Assembly (NCBI GenBank): GCA_963697995.1
Contig: OY969110.1
Span: 620,001-684,000, forward strand
Origin: MFD00082-c5 sp963697995
Lineage (GTDB): Bacteria; Chlamydiota; Chlamydiia; Chlamydiales; JAJFMB01
Reading direction: 5' to 3'
Length of the DNA: 64,000 nt
Shown one piece after another: positions 52,421 through 62,206 of this stretch. How positions within the stretch are numbered: position 1 is the first letter of the stretch; every line of letters begins with the position of its first letter. The translations under genes and the position numbers were made by a program. The notes below the pieces were generated by a model that was given only the letters and a program-made list of their open reading frames with translations, had not been told where the DNA came from and did not search any database.

Positions 52421-53860
52421 ATGTCGACAGAGGCCTTGTTAGAAGAGAGGGCATCGTATAAGTACGGCTTCGTCACTCAAGTCGAAACCGAACGATTTCC
52501 AAAAGGTTTAAATGAAGAGATCGTAAGAGAAGTTTCTAAAATACGAAATGAGCCCCCATTTTTACTTGAATTTCGACTCAAAGCTTATAGAAAATGGCTC
52601 GAAATGGAAGAGCCTCACTGGCCAAACGTGAAATACACACCGATCGATTATCAAAATATTTCTTACTATTCAGCTCCAAAAGTAAAAAACAAACTTAACA
52701 GTCTTGACGAAGTCGATCCGGAAATTTTAAAAACGTTTGAAAAGCTAGGGATTCCTTTAGATGAGCAGATGCGCTTGACTAATGTGGCGGTCGATCTAGT
52801 ATTCGATTCCGTCTCAATTGGGACCACCTTCCAAAAAACTCTTCAAGAGGCAGGAGTTGTGCTCTGTTCGATGACAGAAGCTGTCGAGAGATTTCCTGAA
52901 TTGATCGAAAAATATTTAGGCAGCGTCGTTCCGATTGGGGACAATTTTTTTTCAACCCTTAATTCTGCTGTTTTTACCGATGGCTCATTTGTTTATGTCC
53001 CAAAAGGGGTCAAATGTCCGATCGAACTCTCTACCTATTTCAGGATCAATGACAAGGAATCGGGGCAGTTTGAAAGAACGCTCATTTTAGTCGAAGAGGG
53101 GGGAAGTGTCAGCTACCTCGAGGGGTGCACAGCGCCAGCTTTTGACACGAATCAACTTCATGCAGCAGTTGTCGAATTAATCGCTTTAGATAACGCCCAA
53201 ATCAAATATTCGACAGTACAAAACTGGTATGCAGGGGACAAAAAAACAGGAAAAGGGGGGATTTTTAACTTTGTCACAAAAAGAGGCAGATGCAAAGGGG
53301 TTAAATCAAAAATTTCCTGGACCCAGGTGGAGGTCGGTTCTGCAATCACTTGGAAATACCCTAGCTGCATTTTAGAAGGGGATGGCTCTGTTGGAGAATT
53401 TTATTCAGTAGCTCTCACAAATGGTTGTATGCAGGCCGATACGGGGACGAAAATGATCCATTTGGGTAAAAATACCACATCGACAATCGTCTCAAAAGGA
53501 ATTTCAGCAGACACCTCTCACAACAGCTATAGGGGGCTTGTCAAAATCGCTCCAAGAGCTTCTCAAGCGAGAAACTACACCCAGTGCGACTCGATGTTAG
53601 TGGGAGATAAATGCTCTGCCAATACCTTCCCCTATATTGAAGTGGGGACAAGCGATGCCACAGTTGAACATGAAGCTTCCACTTCAAAACTTAATGAAGA
53701 GCAACTTTTCTACTTTGCTTCCCGAGGCATCTCACAAGAAGATGCCGTTAGCATGATTGTGAACGGGTTTTGTAAAGATGTCTTCAAAGAGCTGCCTCTT
53801 GAATTTTCAAAAGAGGCGGAAAAATTATTAACATTAAAATTAGAAAACTCAGTGGGGTAA
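52421..53860 (+). CDS. sufB: Fe-S cluster assembly scaffold SufB
   Basis: 479 residues, full family length: PPFLLEFRLKAYRKWLEMEE, KNKLNSLDEVDPEILKTFEK, FVYVPKGVKCPIELSTYFRIN, and the C-terminal HEASTSKLNEEQLFYFASRG. With SufC and SufD it forms the scaffold that builds Fe-S clusters. It is the first gene of sufBCDS-tsaC. The 5-base step to sufC indicates one transcript. Confidence 0.97.
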   Translation: MSTEALLEERASYKYGFVTQVETERFPKGLNEEIVREVSKIRNEPPFLLEFRLKAYRKWLEMEEPHWPNVKYTPIDYQNISYYSAPKVKNKLNSLDEVDPEILKTFEKLGIPLDEQMRLTNVAVDLVFDSVSIGTTFQKTLQEAGVVLCSMTEAVERFPELIEKYLGSVVPIGDNFFSTLNSAVFTDGSFVYVPKGVKCPIELSTYFRINDKESGQFERTLILVEEGGSVSYLEGCTAPAFDTNQLHAAVVELIALDNAQIKYSTVQNWYAGDKKTGKGGIFNFVTKRGRCKGVKSKISWTQVEVGSAITWKYPSCILEGDGSVGEFYSVALTNGCMQADTGTKMIHLGKNTTSTIVSKGISADTSHNSYRGLVKIAPRASQARNYTQCDSMLVGDKCSANTFPYIEVGTSDATVEHEASTSKLNEEQLFYFASRGISQEDAVSMIVNGFCKDVFKELPLEFSKEAEKLLTLKLENSVG

Positions 53861-53864
53861 ATTT

Positions 53865-54614
53865 ATGGACTTTTTAACAATCAAAGATCTTTTTGCCTCA
53901 ATCGATGACAATCCCATATTAAAAGGCTTAAATCTTTCAGTTAATCCTGGAGAAGTGCATGTGATTATGGGGCCAAATGGAGCTGGAAAATCAACTTTTG
54001 CAAAAGTTCTTGCCGGACACCCCTCTTATGAAATCACTTCTGGTGAGATTATTTTTCAAGGTAAAAATCTTTTAGAAATGGAACCTGACGAGAGGGCACA
54101 TGCTGGACTTTTCATGAGCTTTCAATACCCTATTGAAGTGCCAGGAGTGAGTAATTTCCAGTTCCTTTTCCAAGCCTTTAATGCCAAAAGAAAAGCTTTA
54201 AATGAACCTCTTATGACGGAAGAGGAGTTTCATACCCTCTACGATGAAAAGGCGAACCTCGTCCAGATGAAACCGGAATTTAAAAAGAGAAATTTGAACG
54301 AAGGGTTTTCTGGGGGTGAAAAAAAGAGAAACGAAATTTTACAAATGGCGATTTTAAACCCCGCATTAAGCATTTTAGATGAGACCGATTCAGGGCTTGA
54401 TATCGATGCGATACGAAGTGTCGCTTTTGGAGTCAATCAATTGCGTACTAAAGAGAATGCTCTTATTTTAATCACTCACTACCAAAGGCTTTTAGATTAT
54501 ATCACACCTGATGTGGTGCACGTGATGAGCGATGGAAAAATTGTGCGCTCTCAAGGAAAAGAGTTAGCTTTAGAGCTTGAAAAAAACGGTTACCTTATTG
54601 AGAGTGTGGAATGA
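53865..54614 (+). CDS. sufC: Fe-S assembly ATPase SufC
   Basis: 249 residues with Walker A GPNGAGKST at 36-44, signature FSGGEKKRNEIL and Walker B LSILDETDSGLD, as in the SufC class of soluble ABC ATPases. It powers the SufBCD complex. Its stop overlaps the sufD start by four bases. Confidence 0.97.
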   Translation: MDFLTIKDLFASIDDNPILKGLNLSVNPGEVHVIMGPNGAGKSTFAKVLAGHPSYEITSGEIIFQGKNLLEMEPDERAHAGLFMSFQYPIEVPGVSNFQFLFQAFNAKRKALNEPLMTEEEFHTLYDEKANLVQMKPEFKKRNLNEGFSGGEKKRNEILQMAILNPALSILDETDSGLDIDAIRSVAFGVNQLRTKENALILITHYQRLLDYITPDVVHVMSDGKIVRSQGKELALELEKNGYLIESVE

Positions 54615-55672
54615 ATCTTCCAGATAAAAAAAATCAAGCATACGACTTTGTCAACCTAAACCGTCTGAAGGGGCTTCCCCATAACGGGGCAGTTGCAAAA
54701 CCTTTAGAAAAACGGTCTGGAATTGTGTTTTCAAACGGTTTTTTTCTAAAAGAGGCTTCTAATACCCCTCAAGAGGTCGTTGTTCTTCCCATTCACGAGG
54801 CCCTAAATAGTTATGGAGGGGTTTTAAACAAACGACTTGAAATTCAAGAAACTGATTATTTTGCTCATCTCAACAAAAAAAACACTAAAGATGGCGTTTT
54901 TATTTACGTCCCTCCAAAACTTCAAGTCAAATTAGATATCACCCATTTCATTTCAGAAACGGCTCTCATCACACCTCGCCTCCACCTCTTTTTAGGGGCG
55001 GAAGCGGAAGCTAAACTAACTTTTTCGTATCACTTAGAGGAAAAAATCACCCCTCTTCTTTCAGAAGTGATCGACTTAAACTTAAGTGAAAGAAGCGGTT
55101 TAAAAATAAGCTTAGATACAAGAGGCTTTCCAAGTGAGGCGACCCATTTTGCCTCTATCCGCGCCACTTTAAAACGAGCAAGTCGTTTTGAATCGGTCAG
55201 TGTGACCCACGGGTCGAACTTAAGCCGCTTTGACTATGCAGTTGAGCTACAACAAGAGGGAGCAAATGCTTCCCTTAAAGGGCTTACCCACCTCTTTGAC
55301 TCAAATGAGGCTCACTCAAACGTTTTAATGTCGCACAAAGCCCCCCATTGCACCTCCTCCCAGCTCTTTAAAACTCTTTTAGAAGACACCTCATCCTCAA
55401 GCTTCCAGGGAAAAATTTACGTCGATCAAAAAGCGCAAAAAACAGAAGCGTTTCAGCTCAACAAAAACCTTCTTTTGGATAAGAGATCGAGAGCCTACTG
55501 CAAACCCAATTTAGAGATTTTTGCAGATGATGTGAAAGCCTCTCACGGAGCCACTTTTGGACACTTAAACGAAGAGCAACTCTTCTATCTAAAAGCGCGA
55601 GGACTTTCAGAAAAATCCGCCAAAGAGATTCTTATCAAAGGGTTTATTGAAGAATTACTGATGGAGCTATAA
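54611..55672 (+). CDS. sufD: Fe-S assembly protein SufD
   Basis: 353 residues, shorter than E. coli SufD (423) with a reduced N-terminus. The conserved C-terminal half is clear: QKAQKTEAFQLNKNLLLDKR, CKPNLEIFADDVKASHGATF and GHLNEEQLFYLKARGLSEK. It partners SufB. Coupled to sufC (ATGA) and directly followed by sufS. Confidence 0.95.
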   Translation: MNLPDKKNQAYDFVNLNRLKGLPHNGAVAKPLEKRSGIVFSNGFFLKEASNTPQEVVVLPIHEALNSYGGVLNKRLEIQETDYFAHLNKKNTKDGVFIYVPPKLQVKLDITHFISETALITPRLHLFLGAEAEAKLTFSYHLEEKITPLLSEVIDLNLSERSGLKISLDTRGFPSEATHFASIRATLKRASRFESVSVTHGSNLSRFDYAVELQQEGANASLKGLTHLFDSNEAHSNVLMSHKAPHCTSSQLFKTLLEDTSSSSFQGKIYVDQKAQKTEAFQLNKNLLLDKRSRAYCKPNLEIFADDVKASHGATFGHLNEEQLFYLKARGLSEKSAKEILIKGFIEELLMEL

Positions 55673-56857
55673 GTGAGCATCAGATCTTTTTTCCCTCAAT
55701 TAAAGAATCACTCTTTATGTTACCTCGACTCGGCAGCAACAGCCTTAAAACCTCAAGTCATGATCGATGCGATGAGTGATTTTTACGCTCACGAATATGC
55801 CACAGTGAACCGATCGCTCTACGGCTTGTCCCTTAAAGCGACCGAAAAGGTGTACTCTTGTCGAGAAAAAGTGGGTAAATTCTTAAACGCTTCAGCTGAG
55901 GAGATTATTTTTACAAGAGGGACAACCGATGCGATCAATCTCATCGCTGATTCTTTTTGCAGAGGTTTGATGAAGAGAGGTGACGAGGTTCTGATTACAG
56001 AACTTGAACACCACTCAAATATCGTTCCCTGGCAACTTTCGGCCGAAAAATATGGAATTTGCCTTAAAACAGTGCCCATAATGCCTTCTGGAGACCTCGA
56101 CCTTACCGTCTTAAAGAACCACATCACAGAAAAAACGCGCCTCTTTTCGTTTGCTCACATCTCAAATGCGATTGGGGTCGTTCATCCAGTAAAAGAAATT
56201 GTAAAAATCTGCAAAGAAAAAAATGTTTACACCTTTTTAGATGCCGCTCAAAGCGCTCCCCATAAAAAACTCGATGTTGAGGAGCTCGGAGTCGATTTTC
56301 TGGCCTTTTCTGGTCACAAAATCTACGGCCCAACGGGAATCGGGGTTTTATTTTGCAAAAAAACTCATTTAGATGCCTTACCTCCCTACCAGGGGGGAGG
56401 GGATATGATTGAAAGAGTCACCTTTGAAAAGACGACTTACCAAAAAGGGTTCCAAAAGTTTGAAGCGGGAACGCCCATGATTGCAGAGATCATAGGATTA
56501 GGGGCCACTTTAGATTTTATCGAAAAAGTGGGACTCAACGAAAACCTCATGTTAGACCTTCAAAAGCTCCTGATCGAATCTCTTTTACAAATGAAAGAAG
56601 TGAGACTAATCGGCAATCCAAAAGAGCGCTCATCGATTGTCTCTCTCTCTTTTGACAAAATCCATCCTTTAGATGTCGCGACTTTTCTCGATCTTAAAGG
56701 AATCAGCGTGAGAACTGGTCACTTGTGTGCACAAACAGCTCTTAAGGCATTCTCTTTAGAGTCTCTTATGAGGGTGTCGTTTGGAATATATAATACTGAA
56801 GAGGATGTGAACTATTTTTTAGCTCAACTAAAGAAAACGGTGGACATGTTAAAATGA
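55673..56857 (+). CDS. sufS: Cysteine desulfurase SufS
   Basis: 394 residues of the class V aminotransferase fold, group II desulfurases. It begins with GTG at 55673, right after the sufD stop. The PLP lysine is Lys216 (FSGHKIYGPTG), the persulfide-forming Cys is Cys352 (VRTGHLCAQ), and TELEHHSNIVPWQ is typical. It takes sulfur from cysteine for cluster building. No sufE or sufU gene is seen next to it. Its stop overlaps the tsaC start. Confidence 0.96.
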   Translation: MSIRSFFPQLKNHSLCYLDSAATALKPQVMIDAMSDFYAHEYATVNRSLYGLSLKATEKVYSCREKVGKFLNASAEEIIFTRGTTDAINLIADSFCRGLMKRGDEVLITELEHHSNIVPWQLSAEKYGICLKTVPIMPSGDLDLTVLKNHITEKTRLFSFAHISNAIGVVHPVKEIVKICKEKNVYTFLDAAQSAPHKKLDVEELGVDFLAFSGHKIYGPTGIGVLFCKKTHLDALPPYQGGGDMIERVTFEKTTYQKGFQKFEAGTPMIAEIIGLGATLDFIEKVGLNENLMLDLQKLLIESLLQMKEVRLIGNPKERSSIVSLSFDKIHPLDVATFLDLKGISVRTGHLCAQTALKAFSLESLMRVSFGIYNTEEDVNYFLAQLKKTVDMLK

Positions 56858-57423
56858 AAGTCTCTATTGAAGAAGCGATCGCTCTTTTAAAAAAGGGTCA
56901 CATAGTGGCTCTTCCAACAGAAACAGTCTACGGCCTCGCAGCGCCGATGGGAAACTTTGAATCAATTGAAAAAATCTACCAAATCAAGGGGCGCCCTCCC
57001 ATTAAGCCTCTTACGATCTGTATGGCAAGCATCGATCATGCAAAACTTTTAGGGAAAAACATTCCTGAGAGTTTTTATGAACTTGGTAAAAAATATTGGC
57101 CAGGCCCTTTAACGCTTGTAATTGAGGCAAATACTCAAGCGATTCTTCCAATTATTCGAGCATCGGAGGAGACCATCGGCTTAAGAATCCCAAACGATGA
57201 AACGACTCTTAAAATCATCGAGGAAGTGGGGCCAATTGTTTTGCCATCGGCCAACCTGTCGGGTGAAGCGCCATTAAACAGCTTAAGAGAGATCGAAGAG
57301 GTTTTTGGAAAAGAGTTTCCCATTTGCGAGGGGAAAGGGAGGGGATCGGGGATTTCTTCAACAGTTGCCGAGTATAAACAGGGGCAATGGGTGATCTTAC
57401 GACAAGGCACTTGCGTTCTATAA
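56854..57423 (+). CDS. tsaC: Threonylcarbamoyl-AMP synthase (Sua5/YrdC/YwlC family)
   Basis: 189 residues with the YrdC signature GHIVALPTETVYGLAAP, KGRPPIKPLTI, and PSANLSGEAPLNS. It makes threonylcarbamoyl-AMP for the t6A37 modification of ANN-decoding tRNAs. It is coupled to sufS by a four-base overlap, an arrangement without an obvious functional link. It ends the operon. Confidence 0.93.
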   Translation: MKVSIEEAIALLKKGHIVALPTETVYGLAAPMGNFESIEKIYQIKGRPPIKPLTICMASIDHAKLLGKNIPESFYELGKKYWPGPLTLVIEANTQAILPIIRASEETIGLRIPNDETTLKIIEEVGPIVLPSANLSGEAPLNSLREIEEVFGKEFPICEGKGRGSGISSTVAEYKQGQWVILRQGTCVL

Positions 57424-57593
57424 CCCACTTTTTCGTACGAATAAGTGTTAATTTCTATTAAAGGGTCGTGTCTACAATTTTGTGCAAATTGGTCAAGATT
57501 TCAACTTCTCCCAGTTTTTCATTATGCAGCCTTACATATTCCAATAAGCTGTTCTTTCTTTTCTTCCCAAAGCAAGTTCATGTTCAGATAGAT

Positions 57594-57626
57594 AGTCGGC
57601 CCTGAAAAAGTCCTCTCCAATAAAAA
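57594..57626. mobile_element. End fragment of the miniature inverted-repeat element
   Basis: AGTCGGCCCTGAAAAAGTCC and the next 13 bases equal the reverse complement of 3725-3757, the right end of the full element. The rest of the element is missing. It lies 15 bases beyond the end of the following minus-strand gene, which could have been shortened by the same event. Confidence 0.85.
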
Positions 57627-57641
57627 ATGACATGAAATATA

Positions 57642-58277
57642 TTAAAAAATAATATTAGTACGTTTTAATAATGGAAGAGTCTCTCGTTTGTCGCTCAATT
57701 TGCTTGCCACAAAAGCCACCAAGCCGTTCACATTATTATATTCCTGGATAAATATCCACCTATAATATTTACCGTGCCAACTTGAGGAACTCTTTTGACC
57801 ACTCCCTACCAAACCAATATCACCCTCTATCTCGTCGATAAAAGTGGGTGGAATAACAAAATTTTCCCCTAAAGATCTCTTCTCCTCGTCCGTTGAGATC
57901 TTTTCAATAAGATATCTTAATTTTGTTTCCTTATACTCCTTTACATAATTGATGATTTTTTGATCCAAACCCGATGGATGAGTTACAGGTTTTATTTTAA
58001 CACCTTCAAGGTTGATCTGGGTTTTACTAAACCAACAAATCCCCCTCCCCAAAAACCACAACGCACTATAACGAACAAATAAAATAACCCCAATCAACCC
58101 CAAAAATGTCAGTTGTGCCACGCGGTAAACTTTTACCCAAGTCGGTTCAGAAGATTTAAATGTCTTATTAGCTATTCTGAGCTGTCGGATTGAAGCTAAA
58201 TTTAAGAGACACAACGGTCTTTGAAGCCCTCTTCCTACGTAATGGATATAATCAAAAGGTACTTGAGTCGCATTCAT
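57642..58277 (-). CDS. Unknown protein with one membrane region
   Basis: 211 residues with a hydrophobic stretch at about 50-78 (VAQLTFLGLIGVILFVRYSA ... FLGRGICWF), cytoplasm-like ends and no signal peptide. The N-terminal residues (YIHYVGRGLQRPLCLLNLAS) and the helical later part have no recognised domain. Its AT-rich composition differs from its neighbours. The frame ends 15 bases from an element fragment, so the C-terminus may be truncated. A secreted inclusion-type membrane protein is possible only as a guess. The 250 bases upstream contain no gene. Confidence 0.5.
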   Translation of the reverse strand: MNATQVPFDYIHYVGRGLQRPLCLLNLASIRQLRIANKTFKSSEPTWVKVYRVAQLTFLGLIGVILFVRYSALWFLGRGICWFSKTQINLEGVKIKPVTHPSGLDQKIINYVKEYKETKLRYLIEKISTDEEKRSLGENFVIPPTFIDEIEGDIGLVGSGQKSSSSWHGKYYRWIFIQEYNNVNGLVAFVASKLSDKRETLPLLKRTNIIF

Positions 58278-58529
58278 TGGTTTTTCTCAAAAAAAAGGAT
58301 TCCACAGAGTATTTTTAATGGTCAAAATCGGTCCGCTGTTTTTTAAATTCTATGATAAATATAAAAAGCAGCTGCCAAACATACCAAATATTCCAAAAAG
58401 AAGGCCACTTTGCCGGTTCTGGAACTAAACATGTAATATAAAAATAAGCTCATAATAAACTTTTTGTTTACACCCCATTAAGGAGGAGTCATTCTATAAA
58501 GTTTTAGCTATTTTTTTCTAGAAAAAAGT

Positions 58530-59480
58530 TCAACCCTGAATACAAAGAGTGAAAACATAGAAGCAGTAGAGAACAAAAAGAAGAGCCCCCGAGAGGCGTC
58601 CGAGAACCAAATGGCGCCTCAACATGAGCCACAAAAGCAAGGTAAACCCCACCATTACAGGAGTATCAATCCCAAAAAGGGATGATGAAAAAGAAAAGGG
58701 GTGCACAACTCCTACAAGCCCCAGAATAAAAAGGATATTGAGGATGTTACTTCCAATAATGTTACCTAAGGCAATGTCGTAGTGCCCTCTAAGAAGTGCC
58801 ACAACAGATGTGGCAAACTCGGGAAGGGACGTTCCCATGGCCACAACAGTTAATCCAATCACTCGATCAGAAATCCCCAACAGTTTTGCAAGTTGCGAGG
58901 CCCCCTTAATAAAAAGGGTCCCTCCATAAATCAACAACGCAACCCCAATACCCACTAAAAATAAATCGACAACGACCTCTCTCATAAAAGTAGAGTTTAA
59001 TGGCAGAAGCTCGTCATGCTTTTCAATTTCGGCAACATTTGGATCTTTAACTCTAACGCGATGAATAACATAAGTCACAAACGCCACTAAAAAAATAAAC
59101 GAGATACTTCTTGTAATTTCTCCATTAGAGAGGGCCATCACCAACGCAAGGGCGCTTAAAATCATCACGGGCAAATCATGCATTTTTACAAGTGGAGAAA
59201 TCTTAAGAGGGTGACAAAGAGCTAAGAATCCTAAAATAAAGCCAATATTGAAACTGTTAGATCCGATCACGTTTCCAAGAGCCATGTCGCCGCTGCCCTC
59301 TTTAGAAACAGCTATGAGACTTGCAACGGCCTCTGGCATCGATGTACCGATTGCAACAACAGTTAGCCCGACGACCAGAGGGGAAACCCCAAAACTTAAC
59401 GCTAACCTCGAAGCGCCCCTTACAAGGCCCTCTGCCCCCAAATAGAGAAGAAAAATCCCGAAAATGAGGGGGGCAACCAT
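58530..59480 (-). CDS. Calcium/sodium antiporter (CaCA family, YrbG-like)
   Basis: 316 residues with ten hydrophobic segments and two inverted alpha repeats: VGLTVVAIGTSMPEAVASLI ... ALGNVIGSNSFNIGFI and VIGLTVVAMGTSLPEFATSV ... ALGNIIGSNILNILFI. The acidic residues of both GTS(M/L)PE motifs and the Asn/Ser GSN motifs that bind the ion are present. It exchanges Ca2+ for Na+ or K+. It directly follows sctT with one base between. Confidence 0.94.
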   Translation of the reverse strand: MVAPLIFGIFLLYLGAEGLVRGASRLALSFGVSPLVVGLTVVAIGTSMPEAVASLIAVSKEGSGDMALGNVIGSNSFNIGFILGFLALCHPLKISPLVKMHDLPVMILSALALVMALSNGEITRSISFIFLVAFVTYVIHRVRVKDPNVAEIEKHDELLPLNSTFMREVVVDLFLVGIGVALLIYGGTLFIKGASQLAKLLGISDRVIGLTVVAMGTSLPEFATSVVALLRGHYDIALGNIIGSNILNILFILGLVGVVHPFSFSSSLFGIDTPVMVGFTLLLWLMLRRHLVLGRLSGALLFVLYCFYVFTLCIQG

Positions 59481-60386
59481 CTAACCTCCAGGTACGGCTT
59501 CAAAGGGTTGTTTAAAAGAGTAAATTAAGACGTTTAGGGACTGAAGCCAGCTCATCGTCTCGATACCTGTTTGCTCGACAAAAATTTTCCACCCAAAAGT
59601 CACAATAGCAAGGGCCAAAAGCGACTTTAAAGGCATACCTAAGAAAGTGATCTGAACTTGAGGTGCCAAACGGTTAGCAATCCCTAAGAAAAAGTCTGTC
59701 ATCAAAATCACAATCAAGGCAGGTGAGGCCAACTGAATCGACAAATTCATCACCTTACCAAGTAAACCGACCATCATCTTAAAAAATACAGTCCCATTCT
59801 GAAAAAACTCTCGATTAATAAACTGATCGGGTGGGATCACCTCATAAGAGGTCATGATCGAATCGATAAAAATAAAGGGGCCATCCATCATATAAAATAC
59901 GTAAATCAAAACAAAGTTGAATAACGTTCCCAAAGGAGAGGATTGGTTCTGAATCGTAGGGTCGTTCACCATAAGGCTTGCGCCCCCTCTTTGGTGGTCG
60001 ATCAAAATCCCGGCATTTGAGACGATGTTAAAGGGCATACTAATAAAATAGCCTATAATAAACCCAATCACCATCTCCTTAATAGCAAGCAAAAGAAAAT
60101 TGATGCTATAAACGGGAACCGTTGTCAAAACGGTCAATAAATGGGGTAAAAAAATCACAAATAAAGAGATTGCAAGAGCCATTTTTGTCATCGGAGGAAG
60201 CACTTTTGATCCAAAAAAGGGGGACTGAGTGATAATCGGAAGCATTCTAGCTAAAAAGAGAAGAAAAAGGGATAAAAAAACTTCAGGAGCAGACTCTGCA
60301 AAAACGCTATTTAAAAAGACTAGAGCAAAAGGGGTTTTTGCGAAGGGGGTATCGAGAAGATCCGTCATTACCCTCCCATACTCCAT
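59481..60386 (-). CDS. sctT: Type III secretion export apparatus protein SctT
   Basis: 301 residues from the longest frame. A start at 60368, overlapping the sctS stop (TAATG) after GGAGGG, would give 295 and is equally likely. It has about six membrane helices and SctT/FliR-type segments such as FFGSKVLPPMTKMALAISLF, DHQRGGASLMVNDPTIQNQS and ADFFLG-type ending (MTDFFLGIANRLAPQ). It forms part of the export gate of the T3SS. Gene order sctR-sctS-sctT is the conserved one. Confidence 0.95.
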   Translation of the reverse strand: MEYGRVMTDLLDTPFAKTPFALVFLNSVFAESAPEVFLSLFLLFLARMLPIITQSPFFGSKVLPPMTKMALAISLFVIFLPHLLTVLTTVPVYSINFLLLAIKEMVIGFIIGYFISMPFNIVSNAGILIDHQRGGASLMVNDPTIQNQSSPLGTLFNFVLIYVFYMMDGPFIFIDSIMTSYEVIPPDQFINREFFQNGTVFFKMMVGLLGKVMNLSIQLASPALIVILMTDFFLGIANRLAPQVQITFLGMPLKSLLALAIVTFGWKIFVEQTGIETMSWLQSLNVLIYSFKQPFEAVPGG

Positions 60387-60643
60387 TTAGGGAAATTTAC
60401 AAAAATTCCCATAGCAAATGTCATGATTTGAGAACCAAGCCACCCTCCGAAAAACATCAAGGTAAGGGTCACAGCGACAAGTTTTACGGTAAACGAAAGA
60501 GTTTGTTCCTGAATTTGGGTCGCAGCCTGAAAAATAGCGACAAGAAGACCAAAAATCATACTCACTAAAATCGGGGGCGCAGATAAAATCAGAATCAGAA
60601 GCATTCCCTGATAAGCTAACTGAATAACGTGTGTTTTAAACAT
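60368..60643 (-). CDS. sctS: Type III secretion export apparatus protein SctS
   Basis: 91 residues with two membrane helices (LILILSAPPILVSMIFGLLV and LVAVTLTLMFFGGWLGSQIM) and the central ATQIQEQTLSF motif of SctS/FliQ. It is one of the helical-hairpin subunits in the export gate. It lies 11 bases after sctR and overlaps sctT. Confidence 0.96.
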   Translation of the reverse strand: MFKTHVIQLAYQGMLLILILSAPPILVSMIFGLLVAIFQAATQIQEQTLSFTVKLVAVTLTLMFFGGWLGSQIMTFAMGIFVNFPKWSMGG

Positions 60644-60654
60644 GAATAATCCTT

Positions 60655-61509
60655 TTATCGGAACGTGTTCACTAATCCTTCAATCAACAGAGTCCAACCA
60701 TCGAGCATCACAAGCAAAAAGAGTTTCAAGGGCATCGAGATGGTCACAGGGGACAACATCATCATCCCCATGGCAAGTAAAACGTTTGACGTCACAAGGT
60801 CGATCACAAAGAAAGGGATATAAATCAAAACACCAATCTCAAAGGCATCCTTCAACTGGCTTGTAATGTAGGAGGGGACCAAAACCATAAAATCGTCCGG
60901 CTTTAAAGTTGCTTTACTATCTTCTGGCAACACTTTATAAGCTATCCGATAAAAGAGGGCATGGTGTCGAACGGAGGAGTTTTTTTTCAAAAAATCTCTT
61001 AAAGGCTCCTGTGCCTCTCCTGCTATGGCTAAAATATAAGCCGACGACTCAGGAGCAATAAAAGACTGAGGGGTTTCCATCTTATTCATAACCCCTTGAG
61101 CTGCACTCCACATTTGAAGAACAGTGGGGTACATCACAAACAGACTTAACATGAAGGCGATCCCGTTCACCACCTGGTTTGGAGGAGCTTGCTGAACACC
61201 CAAAGCGTTTCTCAGTAGAGATAACACGACAACCAACTTTAAAAAGGAGGTTAAAATCATGATGATAAACGGAAGGAGGGCAAATAGGGTCAGAAGGACA
61301 GCTTGAGTGATTAGAGAGGGACGTTTAGTATCGATCACATTTTGCACGTCGATCGTATTTTCTGGTGTTTGAGAAAATGTGCCCTTTCTTAAATCCTTAG
61401 TCGGAACACTTTTCACCTCAGGTTTTTGAGGAGTATTGGGTGCCTGAGCTAAAAGGGGCTCACAAAAACCAAAAATTAGAAATAGTGATAAAAGGAGTCG
61501 CATCATCAT
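60655..61509 (-). CDS. sctR: Type III secretion export apparatus protein SctR
   Basis: 284 residues with a signal-like N-terminal helix, an unusual linker (residues 20-65, Pro/Lys-rich) and the SctR/FliP core: VVVLSLLRNALGVQQAPPNQVVNGIAF, a periplasmic loop, then SYITSQLKDAFEIGVLIYIP and DLVTSNVLLAMGMMMLSPVT. It forms the pentameric ring of the export gate. It stands 13 bases after sctL. Confidence 0.96.
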   Translation of the reverse strand: MMMRLLLSLFLIFGFCEPLLAQAPNTPQKPEVKSVPTKDLRKGTFSQTPENTIDVQNVIDTKRPSLITQAVLLTLFALLPFIIMILTSFLKLVVVLSLLRNALGVQQAPPNQVVNGIAFMLSLFVMYPTVLQMWSAAQGVMNKMETPQSFIAPESSAYILAIAGEAQEPLRDFLKKNSSVRHHALFYRIAYKVLPEDSKATLKPDDFMVLVPSYITSQLKDAFEIGVLIYIPFFVIDLVTSNVLLAMGMMMLSPVTISMPLKLFLLVMLDGWTLLIEGLVNTFR

Positions 61510-61522
61510 ACTTAATAAATCT

Positions 61523-62206
61523 TTAACTTAAAGGAGGATTTTTTTCCTCACTTTTTTTTATTTTTGCCAAAGCTTCCATCGAAAACATCATTTTGAAAGC
61601 ATTTTCTAAAATTTTCCACTGATTATCGAGTCTTGCATTAATAATCCCCACCTCAGTTTCGATCATACACTCTCCAGGATTTAAATCATCACGCATCCTT
61701 AAGGAAAGGGATTCTAAACTCTCAAAAATCTCCTTAATTCTTGGGCGATTGAGCTCTAATTTGACTAAATCATCTTTGTTTGCGTAAATCACGATTTTTT
61801 TATGCTGAGAGACTGAGCGTAAAATATTTGAAACAATTGAGACCACAGCATCCTGAGAAGTTTCAAGCTCTCGTCCTACAATTTTCTGAGCGGCTTTAAG
61901 AGCTGCCTGGGCAAGCACTTTCTCCATCTCCCCTCTAATCTGAATCACTTGCCCTTCCATGAAAGCGAGCTGTTCTGCCCAAGCTCTATACCCCGCTTCA
62001 AATCCTTCTTTGTACCCAAACTCTTTTGCAGTTTCTGCTTCAGCGGCAACTTCAAGTTTGTAATTTTTGGCATCCTCTTTCACTTTCTCAATTAGGGCGA
62101 CCCCATCCATAGTCTCACAATAAACTTCTTCGGGTATAATTTTTCCACTTCCTGCGGATAAATGAATAGGCTCCCCTGAAATCAAGGTGAATAATCTAGT
62201 TCCCAT
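61523..62206 (-). CDS. sctL: Type III secretion ATPase regulator SctL
   Basis: 227 residues of the SctL/FliH group: coiled-coil middle (EVAAEAETAKEFGYKEGFEA), AQAALKAAQKIVGRELETSQ, and the C-terminal LRMRDDLNPGECMIETEVGI block. It holds the ATPase SctN at the cytoplasmic sorting platform. It overlaps the preceding gene by 11 bases. Confidence 0.93.
   Translation of the reverse strand: MGTRLFTLISGEPIHLSAGSGKIIPEEVYCETMDGVALIEKVKEDAKNYKLEVAAEAETAKEFGYKEGFEAGYRAWAEQLAFMEGQVIQIRGEMEKVLAQAALKAAQKIVGRELETSQDAVVSIVSNILRSVSQHKKIVIYANKDDLVKLELNRPRIKEIFESLESLSLRMRDDLNPGECMIETEVGIINARLDNQWKILENAFKMMFSMEALAKIKKSEEKNPPLS

Noticed and set aside
57426..57447. Hairpin after tsaC as a terminator
   Set aside because: CACTTTTTCGTACG folds with one mismatch but has almost no loop and no T run, so the evidence is too weak.
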